Shown here: positions 1 through 5,254 of the stretch, in pieces | Layout of the letters: each line of letters begins with the position of its first letter | Numbering within the stretch: position 1 is the first letter of the stretch | Source of the DNA: Deltaproteobacteria bacterium | Lineage (GTDB): Bacteria > Desulfobacterota > Binatia > UBA9968 | Length of the DNA stretch: 5,254 nucleotides | Assembly (NCBI GenBank): GCA_005878685.1 | Contig: VBLN01000161.1 | Coordinates: 1-5,254 of the forward strand | Reading direction: 5' to 3' | The notes under the pieces: model-generated | Told to the model about the DNA's origin: nothing | What the model saw: the letters and a program-made list of their open reading frames with translations, nothing else | The model's database searches: none | Position numbers and translations under genes: made by a program

Positions 1-376
1 CCAGACCCTTTTCCTTGTCGCAAATCTGTTTCAGGATAGGCGGCATACCCAATTGCTCCAATGTCAGGATTTTCGTAGGAATGGTCCGAAAGACCGCTCC
101 CGCTCCTTTTCGCTGGAGAAAGACGTTGACACGGAAGCGGGCGGTCTCCCCCATTTCGAAAGAGAAATCGATATCATGGGTCTCTTCAAAGAGCTTGCGC
201 TGGCTGTCGTTCATAATGTCGTAGACCATAGAATGGACCTGCTCTTTGGTCAACGGCGCATAGTCGAGCTTTTTAAGGTCCCCATTGATGCGCAGCATGG
301 GTGGTTCACCCGAGCTTAGGTGGCAATCCGATGCCCCCTGTTCCACTCCAAAGGCAAGTAGCTGCGTGATATCCAT
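1..376 (-). CDS. pilT: Type IV pilus retraction ATPase PilT, N-terminal part (runs off left edge)
   Basis: Reading the minus strand from an ATG at 376 gives 125 codons without a stop up to the window edge. The protein begins MDITQLLAFGVEQGASDCHL and continues with YDIMND, DIDFSFEMGETARFRVNVF, GAGAVFRTIP and LTLEQLGMP. These match the PAS-like N-terminal domain and linker of PilT in order and spacing. PilT is a cytoplasmic hexameric ATPase that depolymerises type IV pili during twitching motility. The Walker A motif, which in PilT follows shortly after the last visible residues (DKEKGL), lies outside the window, so the ATPase core cannot be checked. The start is well supported: GAGGAG lies at 382-387 with 5 nt spacing, and the N-terminus agrees with known PilT proteins. 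It is transcribed away from the catabolic genes and has no evident functional link to them. A PilU or other PilT paralogue is possible, but the N-terminus is typical of PilT proper. Confidence 0.93.
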   Translation of the reverse strand, partial: MDITQLLAFGVEQGASDCHLSSGEPPMLRINGDLKKLDYAPLTKEQVHSMVYDIMNDSQRKLFEETHDIDFSFEMGETARFRVNVFLQRKGAGAVFRTIPTKILTLEQLGMPPILKQICDKEKGL

Positions 377-381
377 ACCTT

Positions 382-387
382 CTCCTC
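382..387 (-). promoter_or_regulatory. Ribosome binding site of pilT
   Basis: Read on the minus strand this is GAGGAG, followed by 5 nt (AAGGT) and the ATG at 376. It is a near-ideal Shine-Dalgarno site and fixes the pilT start. Confidence 0.75.
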
Positions 388-393
388 TTTTGC

Positions 394-424
394 TTGGAAA
401 CAGTAAATATAAAGTGCTTATAAT
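394..424 (+). promoter_or_regulatory. Possible divergent plus-strand promoter sharing the -10 region
   Basis: A perfect TATAAT lies at 419-424, with TTGGAA at 394-399 as the best -35 candidate. The 19-nt spacing is longer than ideal. If used, it would give a leader of about 155 nt before the dehydrogenase gene at 587. It overlaps the predicted pilT -10 box on the other strand, so the -10 match may simply reflect the near-palindromic TTATAATA sequence. Confidence 0.28.
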
Positions 425-448
425 ACAGTAGTTTGCCGATTTCTGCAA
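420..448 (-). promoter_or_regulatory. Probable sigma70 promoter of pilT
   Basis: On the minus strand TTGCAG (443-448) is separated by exactly 17 nt from TATTAT (420-425). This would start transcription near position 413 and leave a leader of roughly 35 nt before the pilT ATG at 376. The spacing is ideal, with 4 of 6 matches to TTGACA and 5 of 6 to TATAAT. This is a sequence-only prediction. Confidence 0.5.
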
Positions 449-532
449 AGATATCTTCCTTGCGTCCAGCTACTCGTTCGGTGCTTGAAAATGTTGACTC
501 GGGGAGGCAGCAGCATTGCTAACTATTCCTTG

Positions 533-562
533 CCTTTTCAAAAAAAACCCGGTAGGAAAAGG
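533..562 (+). repeat. Perfect 7-bp inverted repeat upstream of the SDR gene
   Basis: CCTTTTC (533-539) and GAAAAGG (556-562) are perfect complements around a 16-nt loop that carries a run of eight A. The right arm overlaps the only purine-rich, ribosome-site-like sequence before the SDR start, so a hairpin in the mRNA could mask it. A regulatory role is inference; chance occurrence is possible. Confidence 0.3.
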
Positions 563-586
563 TCGATTCCATTGGATCGCGAACAA

Positions 587-1363
587 ATGATGCTGGCGGG
601 AAGAGTCGCTTTGGTTACGGGCGGTGGGACCGGCATTGGAAGGGCGATCAGCGAAATCTTCGCCAGAAACGGGGCCCGCGTTGCGATTGCCTCTCGCAAT
701 CCATCGCATCTGGAAAAAGTCTCACAAGAGTTCAAAGAATCCGGCTTCTCTTGCATGGCCCTCCAAATGGATGTGAGGGAAAAAAAGGAGGTTCAACACT
801 CGGTTGCCAAGGTGAAGGAGACTTGGGCAGCGATAGATATTCTTGTAAATAATGCCGGCATCTCCGGTTTGAACCGCATGGACGAGGAGAATGACGGCCG
901 ATGGCACGACATTTTGCAAACCAATCTGACCGGGATGTACTTTATGACTAAAGAGGTCTTAAAGGTCATGAGAGATGACTCCGACGGCCGCATCATCAAC
1001 GTCTCGTCGGTGCTCGGAAAATTCGGCGTTCCTGGCTATTCGGCCTATTGCACCACCAAGCACGGGATGATTGGCTTTACCCGCGCCCTGGCTCTCGAAG
1101 TCGTCAACCGAGGCATCACCGTCAACGCGATCTGCCCCGGTTGGGTCGAGACGGAGATGGCTCATTCAGGAATGCGGGAAAGCGCATCGTACCAGGGAAT
1201 CACCGTCGAGGAATTCAAGCGGCAGGCGATCGAGGCTGTTCCGATCAGAAGATTTATTGAGCTGGAGGAGGTCGCTCATTTGGCTCTTTATCTAGCATCG
1301 AAAAAAGCCGGTGGAATCACCGGACAGGCGATCAACATCTGCGGCGGCCAGACGATGGTATGA
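587..1363 (+). CDS. Short-chain dehydrogenase/reductase (classical SDR, FabG/ketoreductase-like)
   Basis: A 258-residue classical SDR that would catalyse NAD(P)-dependent interconversion of an alcohol and a carbonyl in the cytoplasm. Numbering from the ATG at 587, visible motifs are the Rossmann TGGGTGIG at 11-18, Arg37 after the second strand (usually favouring NADP(H)), NNAG at 88-91, Asn113, Ser141, and YxxxK at Tyr154/Lys158. The catalytic set is therefore complete. The stretch ITVNAICPGWVETEMA resembles polyketide-type and beta-ketoacyl reductases, as does the C-terminal CGG ending. These features do not fix the substrate. The frame stays open further upstream: TTG at 485, ATG at 491 and TTG at 572 are alternative starts. 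I prefer 587 because family members start just before the LxGRVALVTGG strand and the extra residues look unlike protein. No strong ribosome site precedes 587; the AGGAAAAGG at 554-562 would better suit TTG 572. The aldehyde dehydrogenase gene follows after 175 nt. Confidence 0.9.
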   Translation: MMLAGRVALVTGGGTGIGRAISEIFARNGARVAIASRNPSHLEKVSQEFKESGFSCMALQMDVREKKEVQHSVAKVKETWAAIDILVNNAGISGLNRMDEENDGRWHDILQTNLTGMYFMTKEVLKVMRDDSDGRIINVSSVLGKFGVPGYSAYCTTKHGMIGFTRALALEVVNRGITVNAICPGWVETEMAHSGMRESASYQGITVEEFKRQAIEAVPIRRFIELEEVAHLALYLASKKAGGITGQAINICGGQTMV

Positions 1364-1370
1364 GAAAAGC

Positions 1371-1398
1371 TTTCAGCGATCAGCCGTCAGCTCTCAGC
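1371..1398 (+). repeat. Four tandem heptamers of consensus NNTCAGC
   Basis: Starting 7 nt after the SDR stop codon, the sequence reads TTTCAGC, GATCAGC, CGTCAGC, TCTCAGC: four consecutive 7-nt units sharing TCAGC, with two variable leading bases. The pattern breaks at 1399. From general recollection, similar degenerate TCAGC heptamer arrays occur between genes in several deltaproteobacterial and related genomes; this was not searched. A 7-nt period is not a multiple of 3, which argues against a coding origin. Confidence 0.7.
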
Positions 1399-1405
1399 TG
1401 CGGCC

Positions 1406-1468
1406 CTGTTGGACACTTACGGAATTAGCCGCAAGCACATCGTCCAAGCCGTGAAAGGTTTGCTATAA
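1406..1468 (+). pseudogene. Possible remnant of a protein C-terminus (transketolase-like tail)
   Basis: Immediately after the heptamer array an open frame ends DTYGISRKHIVQAVKGLL followed by TAA at 1466-1468. This resembles the last helix of transketolase C-terminal subunits, which often end in a phrase of the type Leu-x-x-x-Tyr-Gly-Leu-x-x-x-x-Ile-Val-x-x-x-x-x-Leu-Leu. No start codon with a ribosome site and no upstream body of such a gene are present: reading further left passes into the heptamer repeats and then the SDR gene in another frame. I read it as a leftover 3' end from a deletion or rearrangement. The stretch is very short and the resemblance is from memory, so it could be chance. 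Confidence 0.3.
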
Positions 1469-1538
1469 AGGAATCTCGTCAGGAATCTTCCTCTTTCTCC
1501 TTTTCAGCCCGATCCAATATCGATATCCGTCTCATGAT

Positions 1539-3131
1539 GTGATAAGGAACCCCTTCCACGGGATACTTAGGGTGAAAGACAAGATCGAAGTTCGAAATCC
1601 CGCCAGCGGAGAAAGAGTCGCTGAGCTGGACGTTGCCACTGCGGAGGATGTGGTGGCAGCCGTAACGCGCGCCCGCAAAGCCCAGCTGCTTTGGAAAGAA
1701 AAAGACTTTAAGGAAAGAGCTGGGCTCTTCTATCGCTTCCGCGACCTCCTACTCGATCATCAAGAGAAAATAGCCGACATCGTGACCGCCGAGACCGGCA
1801 AACCCAGGGCCGAGGTTTATGGCGCCGAGCTCTTTTACCTTTGCGACGCGATCGGCTTTTGGGCAAAGAGCTCCCAAAGGTTCCTAAAGCCAGAGAAGAT
1901 CCGGCCGCATCTGCTGAAAACAAAAAAGGTCTTTTCCACCTACAATCCTATCGGAGTGGTGGGGATCATCAGCCCATGGAACTTCCCCCTCGTGCTAACC
2001 CTAGGCGACGCCATACCCGCGCTCATGGCAGGCAATGCCGTGATCATCAAACCCTCGGAGCTGACACCGCTTTCTGCGCTATTTGGAGCTGAGCTCGCGG
2101 TCCAGGCGGGCCTCCCTGAAAACCTGCTCCAAGTTGTTGTGGGAGGGAGCACAACAGCCGAAATGTTGATCGATCACGCGGATATGATCTCTTTTACCGG
2201 CTCCGTGGAGACCGGACAAAAAGTGATGGCCCGAGCGGCTCAGAGACTCATTCCCGTCTCATTGGAGCTGGGCGGCAAGGATCCCATGATCGTTCTAAAA
2301 GACGCGGACCTCAAACGCGCGGCGAACGCCTGTGTGTGCGGCGCGTTAATGAACTCGGGACAGGTCTGCACTTCCATCGAGCGTGTCTATGTGGAGGAGC
2401 CCGCCTACGACGATTTTGTCAAGCGGGTCGTCGACAAGGTAAAGTCTCTGCGTCAGGGATCAAGTCAAGACGAAGTCGAGCTGGGGAGCATGAGCTCTTT
2501 GGAGCAACTTGAAAGAGTGGAGTGTCAGGTCGAAAAGGCGGTCAATGGCGGCGCGAGAATTCTTGCTGGCGGCCGGCGCAAGCCTAACTCCAAAGGATTT
2601 TACTACGAGCCAACGGTTATGGTTGACGTCAACCACGACATGGAGATCATGAGGGAGGAGACTTTCGGGCCGGTGATTCCGATCATGAAGGTCACGGATC
2701 GGGAGGAGGCGCTGCGTCTTGCCAACGACTGTCGCTACGGCTTGGATAGCAGTATTTTTACCCGCGACTCAAAGGCCGGTTGGAAAATGGCCGAGAGGAT
2801 CGAGGCCGGCTCGGTCTGCATCAACGACTGCATGGTCAATTTTATCATTCCTGAAGTTCCTATGGGCGGGATCAAACAGAGCGGAATCGGCCGCCGCCAC
2901 GGCGCCGAAGGTATCCGCAAATACTGCCGGCAGAAAACCGTTGTCATCGACCGGCTGGGCCTTGAGAGCGAGTTTACCTGGTTTCCAATGAGCAAACGAA
3001 AGACGGAATTCCTGCGCAAGGGTCTCGGACTCCTCTTCCGCTCTGGATGGCGAGATAGGCTGAGGACGCTCAAACGGGAGCACCACGCTTCTGAAATCGT
3101 TGCAATCGGGCGAAAATTTAGTAAGGATTGA
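1539..3131 (+). CDS. NAD(P)-dependent aldehyde dehydrogenase with basic C-terminal tail
   Basis: A 530-residue member of the ALDH superfamily, expected to oxidise an aldehyde to a carboxylate through a cysteine thiohemiacetal. All hallmarks are present: PWNFP with Asn148, KPSE with Lys171 and Glu174 (a Glu here usually favours NAD+), FTGS at 219-222, general base Glu243 in LELGGKDP, nucleophile Cys277 in SGQVCTSIERVYV, and EETFGPV at 373-379 (Glu374, Phe376). The protein is longer than the usual 480-500 residues because of a roughly 50-residue basic tail after WFPMSK, rich in Lys and Arg. Similar WFPY-type tails occur in membrane-associated ALDH22-like proteins, as I recall. The substrate is not evident. 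The start is uncertain: GTG 1539 has no ribosome site, and GTG 1572 (residue 12) is an alternative also without a clear one. An ATG-ATG-TGA mini-frame overlaps the 1539 start. The UbiD gene follows after 33 nt, suggesting co-transcription and a carboxylate passed from one enzyme to the next. Confidence 0.93.
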   Translation: MIRNPFHGILRVKDKIEVRNPASGERVAELDVATAEDVVAAVTRARKAQLLWKEKDFKERAGLFYRFRDLLLDHQEKIADIVTAETGKPRAEVYGAELFYLCDAIGFWAKSSQRFLKPEKIRPHLLKTKKVFSTYNPIGVVGIISPWNFPLVLTLGDAIPALMAGNAVIIKPSELTPLSALFGAELAVQAGLPENLLQVVVGGSTTAEMLIDHADMISFTGSVETGQKVMARAAQRLIPVSLELGGKDPMIVLKDADLKRAANACVCGALMNSGQVCTSIERVYVEEPAYDDFVKRVVDKVKSLRQGSSQDEVELGSMSSLEQLERVECQVEKAVNGGARILAGGRRKPNSKGFYYEPTVMVDVNHDMEIMREETFGPVIPIMKVTDREEALRLANDCRYGLDSSIFTRDSKAGWKMAERIEAGSVCINDCMVNFIIPEVPMGGIKQSGIGRRHGAEGIRKYCRQKTVVIDRLGLESEFTWFPMSKRKTEFLRKGLGLLFRSGWRDRLRTLKREHHASEIVAIGRKFSKD

Positions 3132-3150
3132 AGCCGTCCAATCGAACCGC

Positions 3151-3158
3151 AAAGGAGA
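3151..3158 (+). promoter_or_regulatory. Ribosome binding site of the UbiD-family gene
   Basis: AAAGGAGA ends 6 nt before the ATG at 3165. It selects that ATG over the out-of-frame ATG at 3161, which is only 2 nt from the site. Confidence 0.75.
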
Positions 3159-3164
3159 CAATGT

Positions 3165-4541
3165 ATGAGCAAAGACCTGCACCAATTTCTGGCGATGGAA
3201 GAGAAAATGAGGCCTGATTCACTCCTCCGCGTCAAGGAGCGGATAGATTCAAACCAATTCGAGACCATCGCCTTCCTCAAACACCTCGATATGCGCGGAG
3301 AACAGAAAATGGTGCTGTTTGAAAACGTCCCCAACCTCAAAGGGCAGCCTTCAGAGTTTCCCCTTTTCTATAACCCGTTTATCTCACGCCAGCTCTGCGC
3401 CGACGGCCTAGGAATGGGCGAGTTGAAATCGAGCATGGATTTGAGTCTCGAAGTCGCCAAACGAGAGCTGCAAAAGGGCGAAGTGGAAACGCTTCCGCCG
3501 AGTAAGGCCCCGTGTAAGGAGGTCGTGCGTAAGGGCTCCGATGTGGACCTCGGAATCTTCCCGATCCCCATGCATCACAAGGACGACGCGGGCGCCTACT
3601 TTACCATGACTTGCGCGATGAAAGGGCTGAATGACAACTTTTACGATATCACCTTTACGAAGAATATGTATTACGGCCCCCGGAGGATGAGCTTTTCAGC
3701 GCATAAGCATCATCACTTGGAGACCATGGTCACCGCGTACGAGGCCAAAAACAAACGCGCTCCCGTGATCGTCATCTTAGGTCATCACCCAGCCTTTTAC
3801 CTCTCCACTTGCTGTATGACTCCCTATGGGAATAACGATTATTTGACGGCGTCGGCGTTTCTTCAAGAGCCTCTACGTCTTACGCCTTCCGAGAGCTGGG
3901 GCGAGGATTTTCTTGTTCCGGCGGATGCCGAGGTCATTATCGAGGGCGAAGTTCCTCCCCACGTGCGAGAGTCGCAAAATCCCTTCGGAGAGATTCTCGG
4001 ATACTACCAGTGGGAGATGAAAGTGCCGGTCATCGAAGTCACGGCCATCACCTACCGGAAAAACGCCATCGTTCAGGATTTCTGGCCGGGGCAACTGGAC
4101 CACTGGAACTTGGGCGGCATTCCCAAGGAGGGCAGCGTCTACAACGTCATCAAGAAAAATGTTCCAGGCATCAAGGCGATTCATCTGCCCGCTTCAGGAT
4201 GCGGCCGACTGATCTGCTACATCTCGATCGGCAAGGAGTTCGAGAATGATGCCAACAAGGCGGCGATGCAGGCCTTTGTCGAGATGCCCAATTTGAAACT
4301 CTGCGTGGTTGTCGACGACGATGTCGATGCCTTCAACGAGCGCGAAGTCATGTGGGCGGTTGCGACCCGCACCCATTGGGACAAGGATATCGAGCTCATC
4401 CGTAAGGTCCAAAGCTTCCGCGGGTGGCTGGGAGATGCCGTGGCGATCATCGACGCGACCCGGCCTCTGCAGGGTGAGTTTCCGAAGCGCAATCGAGTCG
4501 ACGAGCAAGCTATGGAGCGGGTCAGAAAATTCTTTAAATAG
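3165..4541 (+). CDS. UbiD-family (prenyl-FMN-dependent) decarboxylase with atypical active site
   Basis: A 458-residue protein of usual UbiD length. Family hallmarks in order are FPIPMHHKDDAGAYFT (132-147), MYYGPRRMSFSAHKHHH (168-184), VIVILGHHPAFYLS (201-214), PADAEVIIEGE (252-262), NPFGEILGYY (272-281), and the C-terminal VVVDDDVDAFNEREVMWAVATR. UbiD enzymes use prenylated FMN, made by UbiX, to decarboxylate or reversibly carboxylate aromatic or conjugated acids in the cytoplasm. Compared by eye with A. niger Fdc1, metal ligand Asn168 is Asp161, Arg173 is Lys166, His191 is probably His184, Glu233 is Asp225, catalytic Glu277 is Gln271, and Glu282 is kept as Glu276. Gln271 is encoded by CAA, one base from GAA. 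The changes are conservative and the reading frame is intact, so this looks like a functional divergent subclass rather than a decayed gene. It likely works downstream of the aldehyde dehydrogenase. Substrate and direction are unknown, and no ubiX is seen nearby. Confidence 0.92.
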   Translation: MSKDLHQFLAMEEKMRPDSLLRVKERIDSNQFETIAFLKHLDMRGEQKMVLFENVPNLKGQPSEFPLFYNPFISRQLCADGLGMGELKSSMDLSLEVAKRELQKGEVETLPPSKAPCKEVVRKGSDVDLGIFPIPMHHKDDAGAYFTMTCAMKGLNDNFYDITFTKNMYYGPRRMSFSAHKHHHLETMVTAYEAKNKRAPVIVILGHHPAFYLSTCCMTPYGNNDYLTASAFLQEPLRLTPSESWGEDFLVPADAEVIIEGEVPPHVRESQNPFGEILGYYQWEMKVPVIEVTAITYRKNAIVQDFWPGQLDHWNLGGIPKEGSVYNVIKKNVPGIKAIHLPASGCGRLICYISIGKEFENDANKAAMQAFVEMPNLKLCVVVDDDVDAFNEREVMWAVATRTHWDKDIELIRKVQSFRGWLGDAVAIIDATRPLQGEFPKRNRVDEQAMERVRKFFK

Positions 4542-4611
4542 GTCCAGAGTCCGGAGCGATGGATTCCCGTTTTCTGGATTCTTGGACTGGAGATCGCCGT
4601 CTTCGCTCTCA

Positions 4612-5121
4612 TCATTTACAGATCCCCCTTATTACCCGCAGTAGAAAGTTCTTCGCCGTGCCCGAGTCGTATTGATGCGGAATGTGGATGAAGCCGAAGC
4701 GTGTGGCCAGATGATGCCGTTTGATGTAATCCAAAATCACATACATTGAGTAGTTGCAGACATAGTCACCGGCGTCTTTGGAAAATTTTGTCTCCCGGCC
4801 CTTCTTCAATCTAAGACTCGTTGATATCCACTTGGACCCGCCTGAAAGAATCGGCCTGATTGTACTCGCCTTATTCTTGCGCTTTCTATTCGCCGCTCTG
4901 CGCTCGATTCTTAAACGCTGTCCCTCTGAGCACCGGCCTAGGCCCAGCACAGCATCAGGACAATGTTCCCTCAACGCCCTGATAAACTGACTCTTGTCAA
5001 ACCGGACAGGAAAAATGATCTTCTTGACTCCCCTGCGCTTTGGGAAACTTGTCAGGATTTTCTCGGTAATGTTCTCTTTGAACTGCTGGTAGGGCCCGAA
5101 ACCGTAGATGAGGAGACGCAC
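4612..5121 (-). CDS. Short basic pyroglutamyl-peptidase I (C15)-like protein
   Basis: A 169-residue protein read from GTG 5121. An in-frame TAA lies 18 nt upstream of that codon, so the gene cannot start further out. Motifs of peptidase family C15 are visible in order: YGFGPY near the N-terminus (6-11), GLG followed by IERRAAN with Glu73, SKDAGDYVCNYSMY with Cys122, and FGFIHIPH with His146. These correspond to the Glu-Cys-His triad of pyroglutamyl peptidases, which remove N-terminal pyroglutamate. The protein is shorter than typical C15 enzymes (about 200-220 residues). Most of the shortening is between Glu73 and Cys122 and at the C-terminus, and the middle is unusually rich in Lys and Arg. 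Activity on pyroglutamyl peptides is therefore not assured. An AAGGA sequence lies 12 nt before the GTG, which is a weak placement. It converges on the UbiD gene with 70 nt between stop codons and has no obvious link to the catabolic genes. Confidence 0.82.
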   Translation of the reverse strand: MRLLIYGFGPYQQFKENITEKILTSFPKRRGVKKIIFPVRFDKSQFIRALREHCPDAVLGLGRCSEGQRLRIERRAANRKRKNKASTIRPILSGGSKWISTSLRLKKGRETKFSKDAGDYVCNYSMYVILDYIKRHHLATRFGFIHIPHQYDSGTAKNFLLRVIRGICK

Positions 5122-5160
5122 AGAGTTTGCCGGTCCTTACACAAAGGGGACTGCTAGGTG

Positions 5161-5188
5161 ACACGCTGAACCCTTGATCATCGCGTGT
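5161..5188 (+). other. Small hairpin-forming inverted repeat upstream of the C15-like gene
   Basis: ACACGC (5161-5166) and GCGTGT (5183-5188) are perfect 6-bp complements around a 16-nt loop, followed by TTATT. On the plus strand this could be a weak terminator for a gene to the right or left; on the minus strand it lies in the leader or promoter region of the C15-like gene. The stem is short and the loop long, so function is doubtful. The rest of 5122-5254 shows no gene that I can recognise. Confidence 0.2.
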
Positions 5189-5254
5189 TTATTGGGAGCG
5201 GTTCACCTCCCCCAGAGAGTTAGATGAGCTGGGTTTAACACTCCGCCTGGAGAA

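Noticed and set aside
15..319. Plus-strand open frames at the left edge
   Set aside because: They are antisense to the clear pilT reading frame, which has motifs, a ribosome site and a promoter.
1371..1398. CRISPR interpretation of the repeated TCAGC units
   Set aside because: The units are 7 nt with no spacers and there are no cas genes in the window.
2735..3340. A 201-codon open frame on the minus strand across the end of the aldehyde dehydrogenase and start of the UbiD gene
   Set aside because: It lies antisense to two well-supported genes, crosses their junction, and its Ser/Arg-rich translation shows no recognisable motif.
4543..4591. Possible terminator between the convergent UbiD and C15-like genes (AGTCC at 4548-4552 pairing with GGACT at 4584-4588)
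   Set aside because: The stem is only 5 bp around a loop of about 30 nt and no T-run follows on either strand.
4778..5157. Plus-strand open frames opposite the C15-like gene
   Set aside because: They are shadows of a minus-strand gene with catalytic motifs, and their translations show no motif of their own.
5191..5215. GGTTCACCTCC, which recalls a tRNA T-arm
   Set aside because: No matching acceptor stem, anticodon arm or D-arm could be laid out around it on either strand.

Overview
The window looks like a piece of a Gram-negative bacterial chromosome, probably from an uncultivated soil or sediment lineage. The evidence is a pilT-type pilus retraction ATPase gene, moderate base composition, and a small catabolic cluster of types common in Desulfobacterota, Binatota, NC10 or Rokubacteria-like genomes. 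That taxonomic guess comes from general resemblance of the proteins and is weak.

Layout, left to right. (1) 1-376, minus: the N-terminal 125 codons of pilT, running off the left edge, with a good ribosome binding site and a credible sigma70 promoter. (2) 377-586: a divergent intergenic region in which the pilT -10 box overlaps a possible plus-strand -10 box, followed by a perfect 7-bp inverted repeat just before the next gene. (3) 587-1363, plus: a short-chain dehydrogenase/reductase with a full catalytic set. (4) 1364-1538: an intergenic stretch holding four tandem NNTCAGC heptamers fused to what reads like the last residues of a decayed protein, possibly a transketolase C-terminal part. (5) 1539-3131, plus: an NAD(P)-dependent aldehyde dehydrogenase with a basic C-terminal tail. 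(6) 3165-4541, plus: a UbiD-family decarboxylase with a strong ribosome binding site, 33 nt after the aldehyde dehydrogenase. (7) 4612-5121, minus and convergent: a short, very basic pyroglutamyl-peptidase I (C15)-like protein. (8) 5122-5254: its upstream region, with a small hairpin and no recognisable gene.

The three plus-strand genes could form one oxidation route: alcohol to carbonyl (SDR), aldehyde to carboxylate (ALDH), and reversible carboxylate removal on an aromatic or conjugated acid (UbiD). This is an inference from gene order; the substrate cannot be read from the sequence. No ubiX (prenyl-FMN synthase) gene is in the window, so the cofactor would have to be supplied from elsewhere.

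The most unusual observation is in the UbiD protein. When its motifs are aligned from memory with the well-studied Fdc1/UbiD active site, most of the metal and catalytic positions carry conservative substitutions: Asn to Asp, Arg to Lys, Glu to Asp, Glu to Gln. The final acidic residue is kept. This suggests a distinct UbiD subclass with a remodelled active site.
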